A DNA stretch of 56,424 bases from Stenotrophomonas sepilia (GTDB lineage Bacteria; Pseudomonadota; Gammaproteobacteria; Xanthomonadales; Xanthomonadaceae): contig NZ_LXXZ01000093.1 in the NCBI RefSeq assembly GCF_003244875.1, positions 1 through 56,424 on the forward strand. The letters are read 5' to 3'. Each line of letters begins with the position of its first letter. The first letter of the stretch is position 1. Below the pieces are notes generated by a model, which ran no database searches, was not told the origin of the DNA, and saw nothing but the letters and a program-made list of their open reading frames with translations. Both the position numbers and the translations under genes were made by a program. Below, in pieces: positions 1 through 8,592 of the stretch.

Positions 1-17
1 TTCGATATCTGACAGAT

Positions 18-43
18 GTACCGACCAACGGTCGACACCTACC
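18..43. repeat. SMAG-type GTAG palindrome
   Basis: A short imperfect palindrome (GTCGACC-GTTGGTCGGTAC read on the minus strand) headed by GTAG. It matches the style of the SMAG repeats known in S. maltophilia. No gene overlaps it in this window. Confidence 0.65.
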
Positions 44-69
44 AACAGCACACGGAACCTGTCAAAGGT

Positions 70-167
70 GGGGCGGTGTGGGTTGGCAGGACCGTTGGCG
101 CCATGGATGGCGCCATCGAGCCCCCATGGACGGGTTTACGGCGTGTCCTGCCAACCCACACCGCCCC
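70..167 (+). repeat. Twin-hairpin element A with CANGGANG loops
   Basis: A 98-bp palindromic element. Perfect 23-bp outer arms lie at 70-92 and 145-167. Inside, on the plus strand, hairpin 1 is GGCGCC-ATGGAT-GGCGCC (97-114), followed by the linker ATCGAGC, and hairpin 2 is CCC-ATGGAC-GGG (123-134). Both loops read CAUGGA(U/C)G, the hexaloop form of the RsmA/CsrA recognition sequence. Related copies lie at 56002-56173 (opposite strand) and 56365-56423. Confidence 0.8.
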
Positions 168-210
168 GCCATCCCACGGAATGCCAGCTGTTGCTGTTGC
201 TTCTGAGGTT

Positions 211-233
211 GCCGGCCAGCGGCCGGCACTACC
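211..233. repeat. SMAG repeat
   Basis: GCCGGCCAGCGGCCGGC palindrome ending in CACTACC, the reverse complement of GTAGTGCCGGC. This is the commonest SMAG subtype in the window. It lies just beyond the 3' end of opgB. Confidence 0.85.
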
Positions 234-265
234 ACGGGTGGCAGGGCGCAGCCCTGCAAATAGCC

Positions 266-2371
266 CTACCCCCGCGGTCGGCTGCGCGAGGGCACCAGTG
301 CGAATGTATCCACCGCCAGCTTCTCGGCGTGGTTCAACCACGCGCGGATCTCCAGATCGTCCACTTCGTGATCCAGCCCGAACGACACATTGATCTTGCC
401 GTTGGCATCGGGCTGCACCCACTGCTGGGCCAGCACCACCTTGCGCTGCGAGGACACCGCTTCGATCCAGAAGCCGCGGTCCGGGCGCGTGCTCGCCACC
501 AGTTGCAGCATGTACTGGCCGGCACGCGTACGGCGTCCCTTCTGGGTGATCATGTGTGCCTGGCGTACGCTCGGGCGCGGGCCCTGGAGCGTATCCAGCG
601 GTGCATCCACCGCGATGCCACCGCGCAGGTCGTTGTCGCGGTACAGCTTGATGCCATTGTCGCGGTTGACGAGCAGGGCGCACCAGTCGCCGTCGGCCGA
701 GCCGTCCTCGAACGCGGTGCAACGGTCGACGTAGGCCAGGGTGTTGTCCGGGTTGGCATCATCGAACTGGCGCGAGGTGTTTTCCAGATACACGGACTTC
801 AGGCCCCAATCCTTGTCGTACTCCAGCAGCACCGGCGGTTGCACGTGCTGCAGGCCAACGACCACCTGGTCATCGCCATCGATCTTCAGCTCGCGGGTCG
901 GCTGGCCCAGCCACAGCGAACGGGCGAAGGCCAGGTACTGCGGGTAGTCGCGGCCATCATCGCGGCGTGCGGCCACGCTGGCGCTGGGCGCGCGCTGCGG
1001 GTCGATCAGCGAACGGCCAAAGCCCATCGTCTTCAGGTTCGGGTCCAGCAGGCTGAGCAGGGTCGCACCGGAATCCAGGGTGGTGCCAGCGTCGGCACTG
1101 AGCTGCTGCGGGGCAATGCCGTCGCCAAGGAACAGCAGCAGGTTCTCGCGCTTCTGCTTGGCCAGCACGTGGCTGAGATCGTTGGGCATCGCCAGGTGGT
1201 CGGAGGCGATCACGATCAGCGTGTCCTTGCCATACGGGCTGGCCTGGATGCGCTCGACCAGCTGTGAGATCAGGCGGTCGGTGCACTTGAGTGCATTGAG
1301 CAGGCCGATGTTGCCGTACCCGCTCCGGTAGCGCTCGCCCTTGCATGACACCGGCAGGTGGCCCGCCGGGTGGTGGGTGTCCATGGTCAGCGTGGTCAGC
1401 ATGAACGGTGAACCGGCGCGCGAGAGCTGCTCGAAGCGCTGGTAGGCGGTGTCCAGCAGCACGTCGTCGTGCACGCCCCAGGCCGAGTAGTGGATGCGCC
1501 CGATCTTCTTCTGCTGCTTGAACCAGGCCAGGTCATGCACTTCGTCAAAGCCATGGCTGGCCAGGAACTGGCCCTTGCCGGCGAACTGGCCGTTGGCGCC
1601 GCCCAGGTAATGGTTGGTGTAGCCCTGCTGCTTCAGGTAGTCGCCCAGGCACACCGCCTTGGGCAGGAAACTGCCCATGCGGTCCATGCTGTTCTCGTCG
1701 CCCTGCGAGGTGGTCAGCGGCACGCCGCACATTGACGACACCAGGCCGGCGATGGTCCAACCGCTGCCTTCGGCCGAGGCCAGGCCACGCACGTCAAGCG
1801 ACTTGGACGCCAGGCGGTTGAGGTTGGGCATCAGGCCGGGAAACACGGCCTCGTCCAGATAGGTGCGTTCCAGGCTTTCGCCGTAAATCCATACGATGTT
1901 GCGCGGGCGCTGCAGCGGCTGCGTCGGCACCTGGTATTCGGGGGCGATGCGGGCGAAATCGACCGGGCGCAGCTGCTGGTAGAGGCGTTGGCCGTCACGG
2001 GCCAGCGGGCTGATCAGGATCGTGGCCACCCACACGGTCGCGAAACCGGCGAACAGCGCACCACCGTGGCCGGGCCGGCGCCAGCGCTTCACCCGCGTGG
2101 CAAACAGTGGCAGCAGCGAGACCAGCGCCAGCACGATGAAGCCGGCGATGTAGCCCTTGAAGTCGGAGACACCAGCGCCTTCCATGTCGGCGCCGAGGTG
2201 ATAGAGCGTGGCGGCGTTGAGCCCATCACCGGACAGCTTGTCGATCAGCCACCACGCGCTGAGCATCAGCAACAGCAGCGAGAATGCACCGGCCTTCCAC
2301 CACACCCACTTGTCGGACGCGAGGAACAGCCAGCACAGCAGCAACAACGACAACAGCAGTATCCAGAGCAT
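266..2371 (-). CDS. opgB: Phosphoglycerol transferase I, OpgB/MdoB family
   Basis: Membrane-anchored alkaline-phosphatase-superfamily enzyme expected to move phosphoglycerol from phosphatidylglycerol onto osmoregulated periplasmic glucans. The 701-residue protein begins with hydrophobic helices (residues 1-45, 72-92, 105-122). The catalytic domain opens with IVWIYGESLERT (GES at 164-166), contains the probable Thr nucleophile in GSGWTIAG (Thr206), and has a later SDHLAMPN metal-binding motif. I chose the ATG at 2371 because an in-frame upstream extension is low-complexity and precedes the first membrane helix. LTA-synthase relatives share these motifs, so the glucan substrate is inferred from family and organism. 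The TAG stop falls in a GGGTAGGGC sequence heading a palindrome. Confidence 0.85.
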   Translation of the reverse strand: MLWILLLSLLLLCWLFLASDKWVWWKAGAFSLLLLMLSAWWLIDKLSGDGLNAATLYHLGADMEGAGVSDFKGYIAGFIVLALVSLLPLFATRVKRWRRPGHGGALFAGFATVWVATILISPLARDGQRLYQQLRPVDFARIAPEYQVPTQPLQRPRNIVWIYGESLERTYLDEAVFPGLMPNLNRLASKSLDVRGLASAEGSGWTIAGLVSSMCGVPLTTSQGDENSMDRMGSFLPKAVCLGDYLKQQGYTNHYLGGANGQFAGKGQFLASHGFDEVHDLAWFKQQKKIGRIHYSAWGVHDDVLLDTAYQRFEQLSRAGSPFMLTTLTMDTHHPAGHLPVSCKGERYRSGYGNIGLLNALKCTDRLISQLVERIQASPYGKDTLIVIASDHLAMPNDLSHVLAKQKRENLLLFLGDGIAPQQLSADAGTTLDSGATLLSLLDPNLKTMGFGRSLIDPQRAPSASVAARRDDGRDYPQYLAFARSLWLGQPTRELKIDGDDQVVVGLQHVQPPVLLEYDKDWGLKSVYLENTSRQFDDANPDNTLAYVDRCTAFEDGSADGDWCALLVNRDNGIKLYRDNDLRGGIAVDAPLDTLQGPRPSVRQAHMITQKGRRTRAGQYMLQLVASTRPDRGFWIEAVSSQRKVVLAQQWVQPDANGKINVSFGLDHEVDDLEIRAWLNHAEKLAVDTFALVPSRSRPRG

Positions 2372-2615
2372 AGGCAGCTTCGGCAGTGACGGGGTGGTGG
2401 CGATGGACGTCGTACCGACGCGTGTCCATCCGACCGGCGCTGCTGCAAGCACATCCACATGACAGGCCGATGACCCGATAGTGCATGCACGAAGCTGACT
2501 GAAATGTTTGTTGAAAGGATGCGCGTGCAATCACGCCGCGAAGGTAAAACGAGCGTGAAAGGCTTCGTTGGATTGCATTAAAAACCGCATGAATACGCGG
2601 CTTTTCGCCAATGCA

Positions 2616-4259
2616 TCAGCGGTGCCCGCGTTCCTCGCGCGCCCGCGCGCGACGATCGAACAGCAATGCACTGGTAACGATGCCCAGCCCCAGCACCACG
2701 CCGATCAACAGCAGTATCAGTGCGATGAGGGGATAGCCAAACAGGTGCCAGCCGGTGTCGATCTTCATCATCATTGCCGCAGCCATGATCAACGCGGCGC
2801 TGATGATGCCGGCCGCCACGCGGTTGGCGATCTTCTGCAGGTTCTCCATCAGGCGTGATTCTTCCAGCCCGGTCACCTTCATCTGCAGGCGGTTCTCGGC
2901 CAGCAGCGCCATGATGTCCGACAGCTTGCGCGGCCCGTCGCGCAGCAGCTGCTGCAGCTCCATCGCCTCGCTGGCGATGTTGGCCGCCGACAGGGATTTC
3001 TTCAGGCGCGCGCGCATCACGTGCTGCAGCTGGCGCTCGACGATGCGGCGCGTGTCCAGCTCCGGCGCCAGCAGCCGGCACACGGTTTCCAGGTTGAGCA
3101 GGGCCTTGCCCAGCAGGCTCAGTTCCGGCGGCGTGCGCAGCCCGCAGGCAGTGGCGATGCGCACCATGTCCAGCACCACGCGGCCTTCCGAGAAGCTGCC
3201 ACTGGCGGCGTAGCGCGCGATCAGCTGGCCGGTCTCGCGCAGGTAGCGCTCTTCGTCGAAGGCCTCCAGCCGCGTACTGATGCTGATCAGATCGTCGGCC
3301 ACTTCTTCGCCGCGGCCATCGACGGCGGCGAACAGGATCTTCAGCAGCCGCTCGCGCAAGCGCGGCGGCATGTGCGCGACCATGCCCAGGTCGAAGATCG
3401 CCAGCCGGCCATCGGGCATCACCCGCAGGTTGCCCGGGTGCGGGTCGGCATGGATCTCGCCATGCACGAAGATCTGGTCCAGGTAGCCGCGGATCAGCGC
3501 CGCTGCCAGCGGATCCATGTCCTGCTCGGTGCGGCGCACGCCAGAGATCGCATCCACACGCACGCCGGTGGCGAGCTCCATGGTCAGCACGCGCTGGCTG
3601 CTGTAGTCCCAGATCGGCTGCGGTACCCACAGGCGGCGGAAGGGCCGCAGATGCCGTCCGAAGCGGGCCAGGTTCTCGGCCTCGGTGTGGTAGTCCAGCT
3701 CCTGCATCAGGGTCTTGGCGAACTCGTTGAGCCAGTCGCGCAGGCGCACGCGGCGGCCCACCTGGGTCAGATGATCGGCGGCCAGCGCAAAGCTGCGCAG
3801 CGCTTCCAGGTCCGAGCGCAGCTGCGCGGCCACTTCAGGCTTCTGCACTTTCACTGCCACCTGGCGGCCATCGTGCAGCACCGCGCGATGTACCTGCGCG
3901 ATCGACGCACAACCCAACGGCTCGGGATCGAACGAGGCAAACAGCTTGTTCACCCCCACCCCCAGCTCCTGCTCGATGATGGCGTGGATGCGCTCGACCG
4001 GGATCGGCGCCACCTTTTCCTGCATGCGTTCCAGGGCGGTGGCGAACTCCACCGGCACCATGTCCGGGCGGGTGGACAGCATCTGGCCCAGCTTGACGAA
4101 GGTCGGCCCCAGGGCCTCCAGGTCACTGACGAACTGTTCCGGGTTGCCATCGGCGGGCACGTCGGCCTGGTTGCTGGCGGCGTCCAGATTCATGCCGGAG
4201 AACACGCCCGAATGGCGGTAGCGCAGCAGCAGGCGCAGGATCTGGCTGCGCCGGTTCAT
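2616..4259 (-). CDS. ubiB: UbiB/ABC1/AarF family atypical kinase
   Basis: Atypical protein-kinase-like ATPase of the UbiB (COQ8/ADCK) family, required in relatives for ubiquinone biosynthesis. The 547-residue protein shows the family's KxGQ motif (FVKLGQMLSTRPD), an Ala-rich nucleotide loop region, the ATP-binding lysine (QVAVKVQKPEV), catalytic HADPHPGNL, the metal-binding DLG (IFDLGMV), and two C-terminal membrane helices, then a basic tail. I chose the ATG at 4259 (MNRRSQILRLLLRYR). Reading further upstream would enter sequence antisense to the DUF808 gene. It is divergent from that gene with a SMAG repeat between them. No other ubi gene except coq7 (43.3 kb) is in the window. Confidence 0.85.
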   Translation of the reverse strand: MNRRSQILRLLLRYRHSGVFSGMNLDAASNQADVPADGNPEQFVSDLEALGPTFVKLGQMLSTRPDMVPVEFATALERMQEKVAPIPVERIHAIIEQELGVGVNKLFASFDPEPLGCASIAQVHRAVLHDGRQVAVKVQKPEVAAQLRSDLEALRSFALAADHLTQVGRRVRLRDWLNEFAKTLMQELDYHTEAENLARFGRHLRPFRRLWVPQPIWDYSSQRVLTMELATGVRVDAISGVRRTEQDMDPLAAALIRGYLDQIFVHGEIHADPHPGNLRVMPDGRLAIFDLGMVAHMPPRLRERLLKILFAAVDGRGEEVADDLISISTRLEAFDEERYLRETGQLIARYAASGSFSEGRVVLDMVRIATACGLRTPPELSLLGKALLNLETVCRLLAPELDTRRIVERQLQHVMRARLKKSLSAANIASEAMELQQLLRDGPRKLSDIMALLAENRLQMKVTGLEESRLMENLQKIANRVAAGIISAALIMAAAMMMKIDTGWHLFGYPLIALILLLIGVVLGLGIVTSALLFDRRARAREERGHR

Positions 4260-4332
4260 GCCTTTGACCAGCGGAGGATTGCCATTGGCGGTGGGCGGAT
4301 TGCTCAAGCGGAACTCCCATGCGGCAAGGACG

Positions 4333-4355
4333 GTAGTGCCGGCCGCTGGCCGGCT
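4333..4355. repeat. SMAG repeat
   Basis: GTAGTGCCGGCCGCTGGCCGGC palindrome in the divergent spacer between the ubiB-like gene and the DUF808 gene. Confidence 0.85.
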
Positions 4356-4469
4356 ATGTCCGGATTCGGCAGTGTCGCCGGGGGAAGGTGGGCATGCGGT
4401 GAACCCCGCAGCTATCGCAGAGGCCGGCGGATCGGTCAGAATCCGCTCATTCCCATTCTTGGACGCCCC

Positions 4470-5396
4470 ATGGCCGGTGCCAGCCTGTTTGCCCTGCTCG
4501 ACGATATCGCCTCCCTGCTCGACGATGTCTCGGTCCTGACCAAGGTCGCGGCGAAGAAGACCGCCGGTGTGCTGGGCGACGATCTGGCGCTGAACGCGCA
4601 GCAGGTGACCGGAGTCAACGCCAACCGCGAACTGCCGGTGGTCTGGGCGGTGGCCAAGGGCTCGCTGGTCAACAAGGTCATCCTGGTGCCGGCGGCGCTG
4701 GCGATCAGTGCGCTGGAAGCCTGGCTGCACAGCCGCGGCTGGAACGTGCCGCTGATCGTGCCGCTGATGATGATCGGCGGTGCCTTCCTGTGCTTCGAAG
4801 GCGTGGAGAAGCTGGCGCACCGCTTCCTGCATTCCTCCGATGACGATGCCGAGCGCCAGGCCGAACGCCGCAAGGCGCTGGCTGACGCGCAGGTAGACAT
4901 GGTCGCGTGGGAGAAGGACAAGGTGAAGGGCGCGATCCGCACCGACTTCATCCTTTCGGCCGAGATCATCGTGCTCACCCTGGGCGTGGTCGCCACTGCG
5001 TCGTTCACCAACCAGATCCTCACGCTGAGCGTGGTCGCACTGGCGATGACCCTGTTCGTCTATGGGCTGGTGGCGGGCATCGTCAAGCTCGATGACGTTG
5101 GGCTGTACCTGTCGCGCAAGGGCGGTGCCATTGCCGCCTTCGGTCGCGGGCTGGTGGCGTCGGCGCCGTGGCTGATGAAGTTCCTGTCGGTGGCCGGCAC
5201 CATCGCCATGTTCCTGGTCGGCGGCGGCATCCTGGTGCACAACGTGCCGGCCCTGCACCACGCGGTGCAGGCGCTGGGCGGCGAAGGGCAGTGGGGCTGG
5301 CTGGTGAGCGCGGTGGGCAACATGGTGGTCGGCATCATCGCCGGCGCCATCGTGCTGGCAGCGGTGACCGGGTTCCAGAAGCTGCGCGGGAAATGA
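4470..5396 (+). CDS. DUF808 (YedI-like) inner membrane protein
   Basis: A 308-residue polytopic membrane protein of the DUF808/YedI family, whose function is not established. The N-terminus ASLFALLDDIASLLDDVS, followed by AAKKTAGVLGDDLALNAQQVTG, is the family signature. Four to six hydrophobic segments follow (about residues 68-84, 92-112, 165-205, 235-260, 280-300). The charged segment around residues 120-150 is probably cytoplasmic. The ATG at 4470 starts exactly at the family N-terminus. The gene stands alone, followed within 4 bp by a SMAG palindrome that could act as its 3' structure. Confidence 0.85.
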   Translation: MAGASLFALLDDIASLLDDVSVLTKVAAKKTAGVLGDDLALNAQQVTGVNANRELPVVWAVAKGSLVNKVILVPAALAISALEAWLHSRGWNVPLIVPLMMIGGAFLCFEGVEKLAHRFLHSSDDDAERQAERRKALADAQVDMVAWEKDKVKGAIRTDFILSAEIIVLTLGVVATASFTNQILTLSVVALAMTLFVYGLVAGIVKLDDVGLYLSRKGGAIAAFGRGLVASAPWLMKFLSVAGTIAMFLVGGGILVHNVPALHHAVQALGGEGQWGWLVSAVGNMVVGIIAGAIVLAAVTGFQKLRGK

Positions 5397-5399
5397 TCT

Positions 5400-5430
5400 G
5401 TAGAGCCGAGCCCACGCTCGGCTGCTCTAC
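5400..5430. repeat. SMAG repeat, GTAGAGCCGAGC subtype
   Basis: GTAGAGCCGAGC, a CCAC loop, then GCTCGGCTGCTCTAC. It is a near-perfect palindrome between the DUF808 gene and the convergent diguanylate cyclase gene. Confidence 0.85.
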
Positions 5431-5491
5431 GGTGCTGCGCGCCGCCGCCTGAGCATGGGCTCGGGCGCTACAGCGTCTGCACGCTGGATCA

Positions 5492-7030
5492 TCAGCCCGC
5501 CTGCACGCGGTTCTTGCCCTGCCGCTTGGCCGCATACAGCGCGTCATCGGCGCGCCGCAGCAGGGTTTCGGTATCGTCACCGGGCTGCCACTGCGCCAGC
5601 CCGGCGCTGAAATGCACCGGCACGCGCTGCTCCTGCACGGTCAGCACGCGATGGGCCAGCGAGCGCTGCAGGCGCTGCACGGTGGCCATGCTGTCGGCGC
5701 CCTGGGTTTCCGGCAGCACCAGCACGAACTCGTCGCCGCCCAGCCGTGCGATGCCGTCGGTGGCGCGCAGCAGCAGCTTGCACACGGCCACCAGGTGCTG
5801 CAGCAACGCATCGCCACCGGCATGCCCGTGCGCGTCGTTGGTCTGGTGGAAATCATCCAGGTCGATCACCGCTACGCCCAGCGGTGAGTTGTTGCGCGCG
5901 GCTCGGGCTAGCTCGCGCTCCAGCAGTTCGTCCAGGCCACGGCGGTTCAGCGCCTGGGTCAGTGGATCGATGCGTGCCAGGTCACCAGCGGCGCGCAGTT
6001 CCTGCTCCAGCTCGGCAATGCGCTGCTCTGCACGCTCCACTTCCTGCCGCGCATTGGCCAGGTGATCGCGGGCCTGTGCGGCCTGCTGCTGCACTTTGCC
6101 GGTATCGCGCATCACCTCCTGCAGCAGCTGGTTGAGGTCGGCGATGCTGCGCGCCTCGCGCAGCTGCAATGCGTAGCTGCCAATGCGGTCGTGATACTCG
6201 CCGGTACTGGTCGCCATGCCGTCCATGCGCTCGATGAACTCGCCCATCAGCCCACGCATCGCCGCCTTCGAATCGTCGATGCCCTGGCGCAGCAGACCCT
6301 GCTTGTAGATCACTTCGCGCAACTCGGCGCGGGTGCGCTCGACTGCCTCGGCTTCCAACGGACCGTCCAGCAACTGGCGCACCGCCGCGATCTGGCCCTG
6401 CAGCCAGCTGCGGTCATCCAGCAGCTCGCTGACGTTCTCCAGCAGCAGCGCGAACAGCTCCAGCAGCAGCGCCTGCTGCTCCTGCCAGCTTTCGGCACGC
6501 ACGCCGACCTGGTGGCCAAGTTCGCGCACGCCCTGTTCGATTGGTTCCAGGGCCGTGCCCGGCTGCCATTGGCGCAGGCGCAGGGCCAGCGCCTGCGCCT
6601 GCTCGCGCAGGTCCGGGTCGTGCTGCAGCAGGGCCACCACCGCACCGCCCAGCAGCAGCCGCAGCTGCTCGGACAGGCGCAGGCTTTCCGGCTGCCCGTC
6701 CGGCGAATGCTGCTCGATGGTACGGATGTACTTGTCGATCAGCTGCCGCATCGCGCGCCCATAGCGCGGCCAATCGGCGCTGGCCTGTGCCGACTGCAGG
6801 CGGTCGCCCATGTCGCCCAGTTCGCCGGGCAGGGTGGCCATGCCGTTGGCGAACGCTGCCAGCAGCGGTTCCGGCGCATCGGCGCCCGCGAACAGCTGCT
6901 GCAGGGCCACGCCACCGCCGCCCTGCAGCACCACGCGGTCACCCCGCCCATCGTCCACGACCGCGCGCACGCGTGCCGGCGGCCCAAGGGCGGTACCGGG
7001 GGCAGGGCGGTGGTCGGGCTGGTCCGTCAT
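5492..7030 (-). CDS. Diguanylate cyclase (coiled-coil + GGDEF)
   Basis: Predicted to make cyclic di-GMP from two GTP. The 512-residue protein has no membrane helix or recognisable sensor domain. An alpha-helical region fills residues ~1-350, with a coiled coil (QQQAAQARDHLANARQEVERAEQRIAELEQEL) before the GGDEF domain. The domain looks active: the signature GGDEF is intact (431-435), the allosteric I-site RATD (422-425) sits exactly five residues upstream, and the substrate-binding segment DLDDFHQTNDAHGHAGGD is present. Product inhibition is therefore likely. Start ATG at 7030. The upstream neighbour is a divergent SDR gene. The N-terminal half probably carries the input signal by dimerisation, but I cannot name its ligand. 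Confidence 0.85.
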   Translation of the reverse strand: MTDQPDHRPAPGTALGPPARVRAVVDDGRGDRVVLQGGGGVALQQLFAGADAPEPLLAAFANGMATLPGELGDMGDRLQSAQASADWPRYGRAMRQLIDKYIRTIEQHSPDGQPESLRLSEQLRLLLGGAVVALLQHDPDLREQAQALALRLRQWQPGTALEPIEQGVRELGHQVGVRAESWQEQQALLLELFALLLENVSELLDDRSWLQGQIAAVRQLLDGPLEAEAVERTRAELREVIYKQGLLRQGIDDSKAAMRGLMGEFIERMDGMATSTGEYHDRIGSYALQLREARSIADLNQLLQEVMRDTGKVQQQAAQARDHLANARQEVERAEQRIAELEQELRAAGDLARIDPLTQALNRRGLDELLERELARAARNNSPLGVAVIDLDDFHQTNDAHGHAGGDALLQHLVAVCKLLLRATDGIARLGGDEFVLVLPETQGADSMATVQRLQRSLAHRVLTVQEQRVPVHFSAGLAQWQPGDDTETLLRRADDALYAAKRQGKNRVQAG

Positions 7031-7135
7031 GGAGCGAATCCTGGGGCTGGCAGGGACTGGTTCCAGCATATCGGCGCGGCCGCCGAGGGCTTGAACGGCT
7101 AGGATGGGCGATAGGATGCCGCAGTGGAGGTGGTG

Positions 7136-7771
7136 ATGCGCGTGATGTTGCTGGGGGCGACCGGCCTGGTCGGTGGGCTGACCCTGCGCAGGCTGCTGGA
7201 CGACCCGCGCTGCGGCGCCGTGGTTGCCCCGACCCGCCGCCCCCTGGCGTTGACTCACGGGAAGCTGGAGAACCCGGTGCTGGCATTCGAAGCGTTGCCC
7301 ACTTCGCCAGAATGGGCGCGCGTTGACGCGGTCATCTGCGCGCTGGGCAGCACCATCGCCCAGGCCGGCAGCCGCGAGGCCTTCCATCGCATCGATCATG
7401 ACTACCCGTTGGCGTTCGCACGCCTGGCAAAAGCACAGGGGGCGCAGACCTATGTGCTGAATTCCGCAGCCGGCGCCAACCCACAGTCGTCGATCTTCTA
7501 CAGCCGGGTGAAGGGGGAGCTGGAGCGGGACCTGCGCGCGCTGGGCTTCAATTCGTTGACCCTGGTCCGCCCAGGGCTGATCGGGGGCGAGCGCAACGAG
7601 GTGCGTCGTGGCGAGCGCCTGGCGCTGACGGTGCTGGGCGCTTTGGGGCCGGTCTTGCCGCGTGCGTGGCGGATCAATCCGGCCACCGAGATTGCCAGGG
7701 CGCTGGTCGAGGCTGCGTTGGCCCCGCAGCCGGGCGAGCACGTGGTGGCGTCGCGCACGCTGGTCGGCTGA
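7136..7771 (+). CDS. NAD(P)-binding atypical SDR-family oxidoreductase
   Basis: A 211-residue Rossmann protein of the atypical short-chain dehydrogenase group (HTATIP2/NmrA-like). The nucleotide loop is VMLLGATGLVGG at the extreme N-terminus. ICALGSTIAQAGS and a YSRVKGELE segment resembling the YxxxK site follow. The substrate is unknown. The ATG at 7136 is preceded at good spacing by GGAGG; a GTG at 7124 is the alternative and would absorb that ribosome-binding site. Its TGA overlaps the ATG of the WYL regulator (TGATG), so the two are translationally coupled and probably functionally linked. Confidence 0.8.
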   Translation: MRVMLLGATGLVGGLTLRRLLDDPRCGAVVAPTRRPLALTHGKLENPVLAFEALPTSPEWARVDAVICALGSTIAQAGSREAFHRIDHDYPLAFARLAKAQGAQTYVLNSAAGANPQSSIFYSRVKGELERDLRALGFNSLTLVRPGLIGGERNEVRRGERLALTVLGALGPVLPRAWRINPATEIARALVEAALAPQPGEHVVASRTLVG

Positions 7772-8475
7772 TGTCGCGAGCGCTGCGCCTGACCCAGCTG
7801 CTGCAGCTGCTGCGCCGTCATCGACGGCCGGTGGCCGGGCAGGCGCTGGCCGAAGCGCTGGGCATCAGCCTGCGCACGCTGTACCGCGATATCGAGACCC
7901 TGCGCGAGCAGGGCGCCGACCTGCGTGGCGAGGCCGGCGTCGGTTACCAGCTGGCACCCAGCGATACCTTGCCTCCCATGACCCTGCCACCGGCCGAGAT
8001 CGACGCGCTGGTGCTGGGCCTGCGCTGGGTCGCCGCGCGCACCGAGCCGGCGCTGGCCGAGGCCGCACGTGATGCCCTGGCGCGTATCGCCCATGTGTTG
8101 CCTGCGGCACGCCGCGAGGCATTGCGTGACAGTGGCCTGCGCGTGGGACCTTCGCGTGCTGCGGCCAAGGTGCCGGCAGCACGCCTGCAGGCTGTGCGCG
8201 AAGCCGTGGGATCGCAGCAGCGCCTGAAGTTCGCTTACGAGGATGCGCACGGCCAGCGCAGCGCGCGCGTCTGGCCGTTCGCGCTGGGCTACTTCGATGA
8301 GGTGCCGATGCTGGCGGCGTGGTGCGAGAGCCGCGAGGATTTCCGCCATTTCCGGCTGGATCGCATCCGCCAGGTGCGTGTGCTGGAGGACTGCTACCGC
8401 GTGCCGCGCGCCACCCTGCTGCGGCGCTGGCAGAAGGCCCAGGGCATCGCGCCGGACTGGCTGGATCGCTCATAA
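7771..8475 (+). CDS. HTH/WYL-domain transcriptional regulator (YafY family)
   Basis: A 234-residue DNA-binding regulator. A DeoR-like winged helix-turn-helix occupies residues ~5-60 (QLLQLLRRHRRPVAGQALAEALGISLRTLYRDIETL). A WYL ligand-binding region follows from about residue 140 (RLKFAYEDAHGQR, then PMLAAWCESREDFRHFRLDRI). WYL domains in studied relatives bind nucleic acids or small ligands. The target is unknown, but coupling to the SDR gene suggests control of its own operon. The start ATG at 7771 overlaps the SDR stop. A short GTAG palindrome follows the gene. Confidence 0.85.
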   Translation: MSRALRLTQLLQLLRRHRRPVAGQALAEALGISLRTLYRDIETLREQGADLRGEAGVGYQLAPSDTLPPMTLPPAEIDALVLGLRWVAARTEPALAEAARDALARIAHVLPAARREALRDSGLRVGPSRAAAKVPAARLQAVREAVGSQQRLKFAYEDAHGQRSARVWPFALGYFDEVPMLAAWCESREDFRHFRLDRIRQVRVLEDCYRVPRATLLRRWQKAQGIAPDWLDRS

Positions 8476-8500
8476 CCACAGCAACAGCCGAGAGCGGGGG

Positions 8501-8532
8501 GTAGAGTCGACTCTACCGGTAGTCCCCTCTAC
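8501..8532. repeat. SMAG-like double palindrome
   Basis: GTAGAGTCGACTCTAC is a perfect 16-bp palindrome beginning with GTAG, followed by GGTAGTCCCCTCTAC. It lies between the WYL regulator and the VOC gene and could carry promoter or terminator activity. Confidence 0.55.
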
Positions 8533-8592
8533 TGACAGAATGTGTCAGCAGGCCCATACCACCATGAATGCTCCCAACAACGGAGCTTCCCC

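Noticed and set aside
2616..5261. A single long minus-strand reading frame joining the ubiB-like gene with sequence antisense to the DUF808 gene
   Set aside because: The upstream half is His/Gln/Arg-rich antisense of a well-supported plus-strand gene. The family N-terminus begins at 4259.
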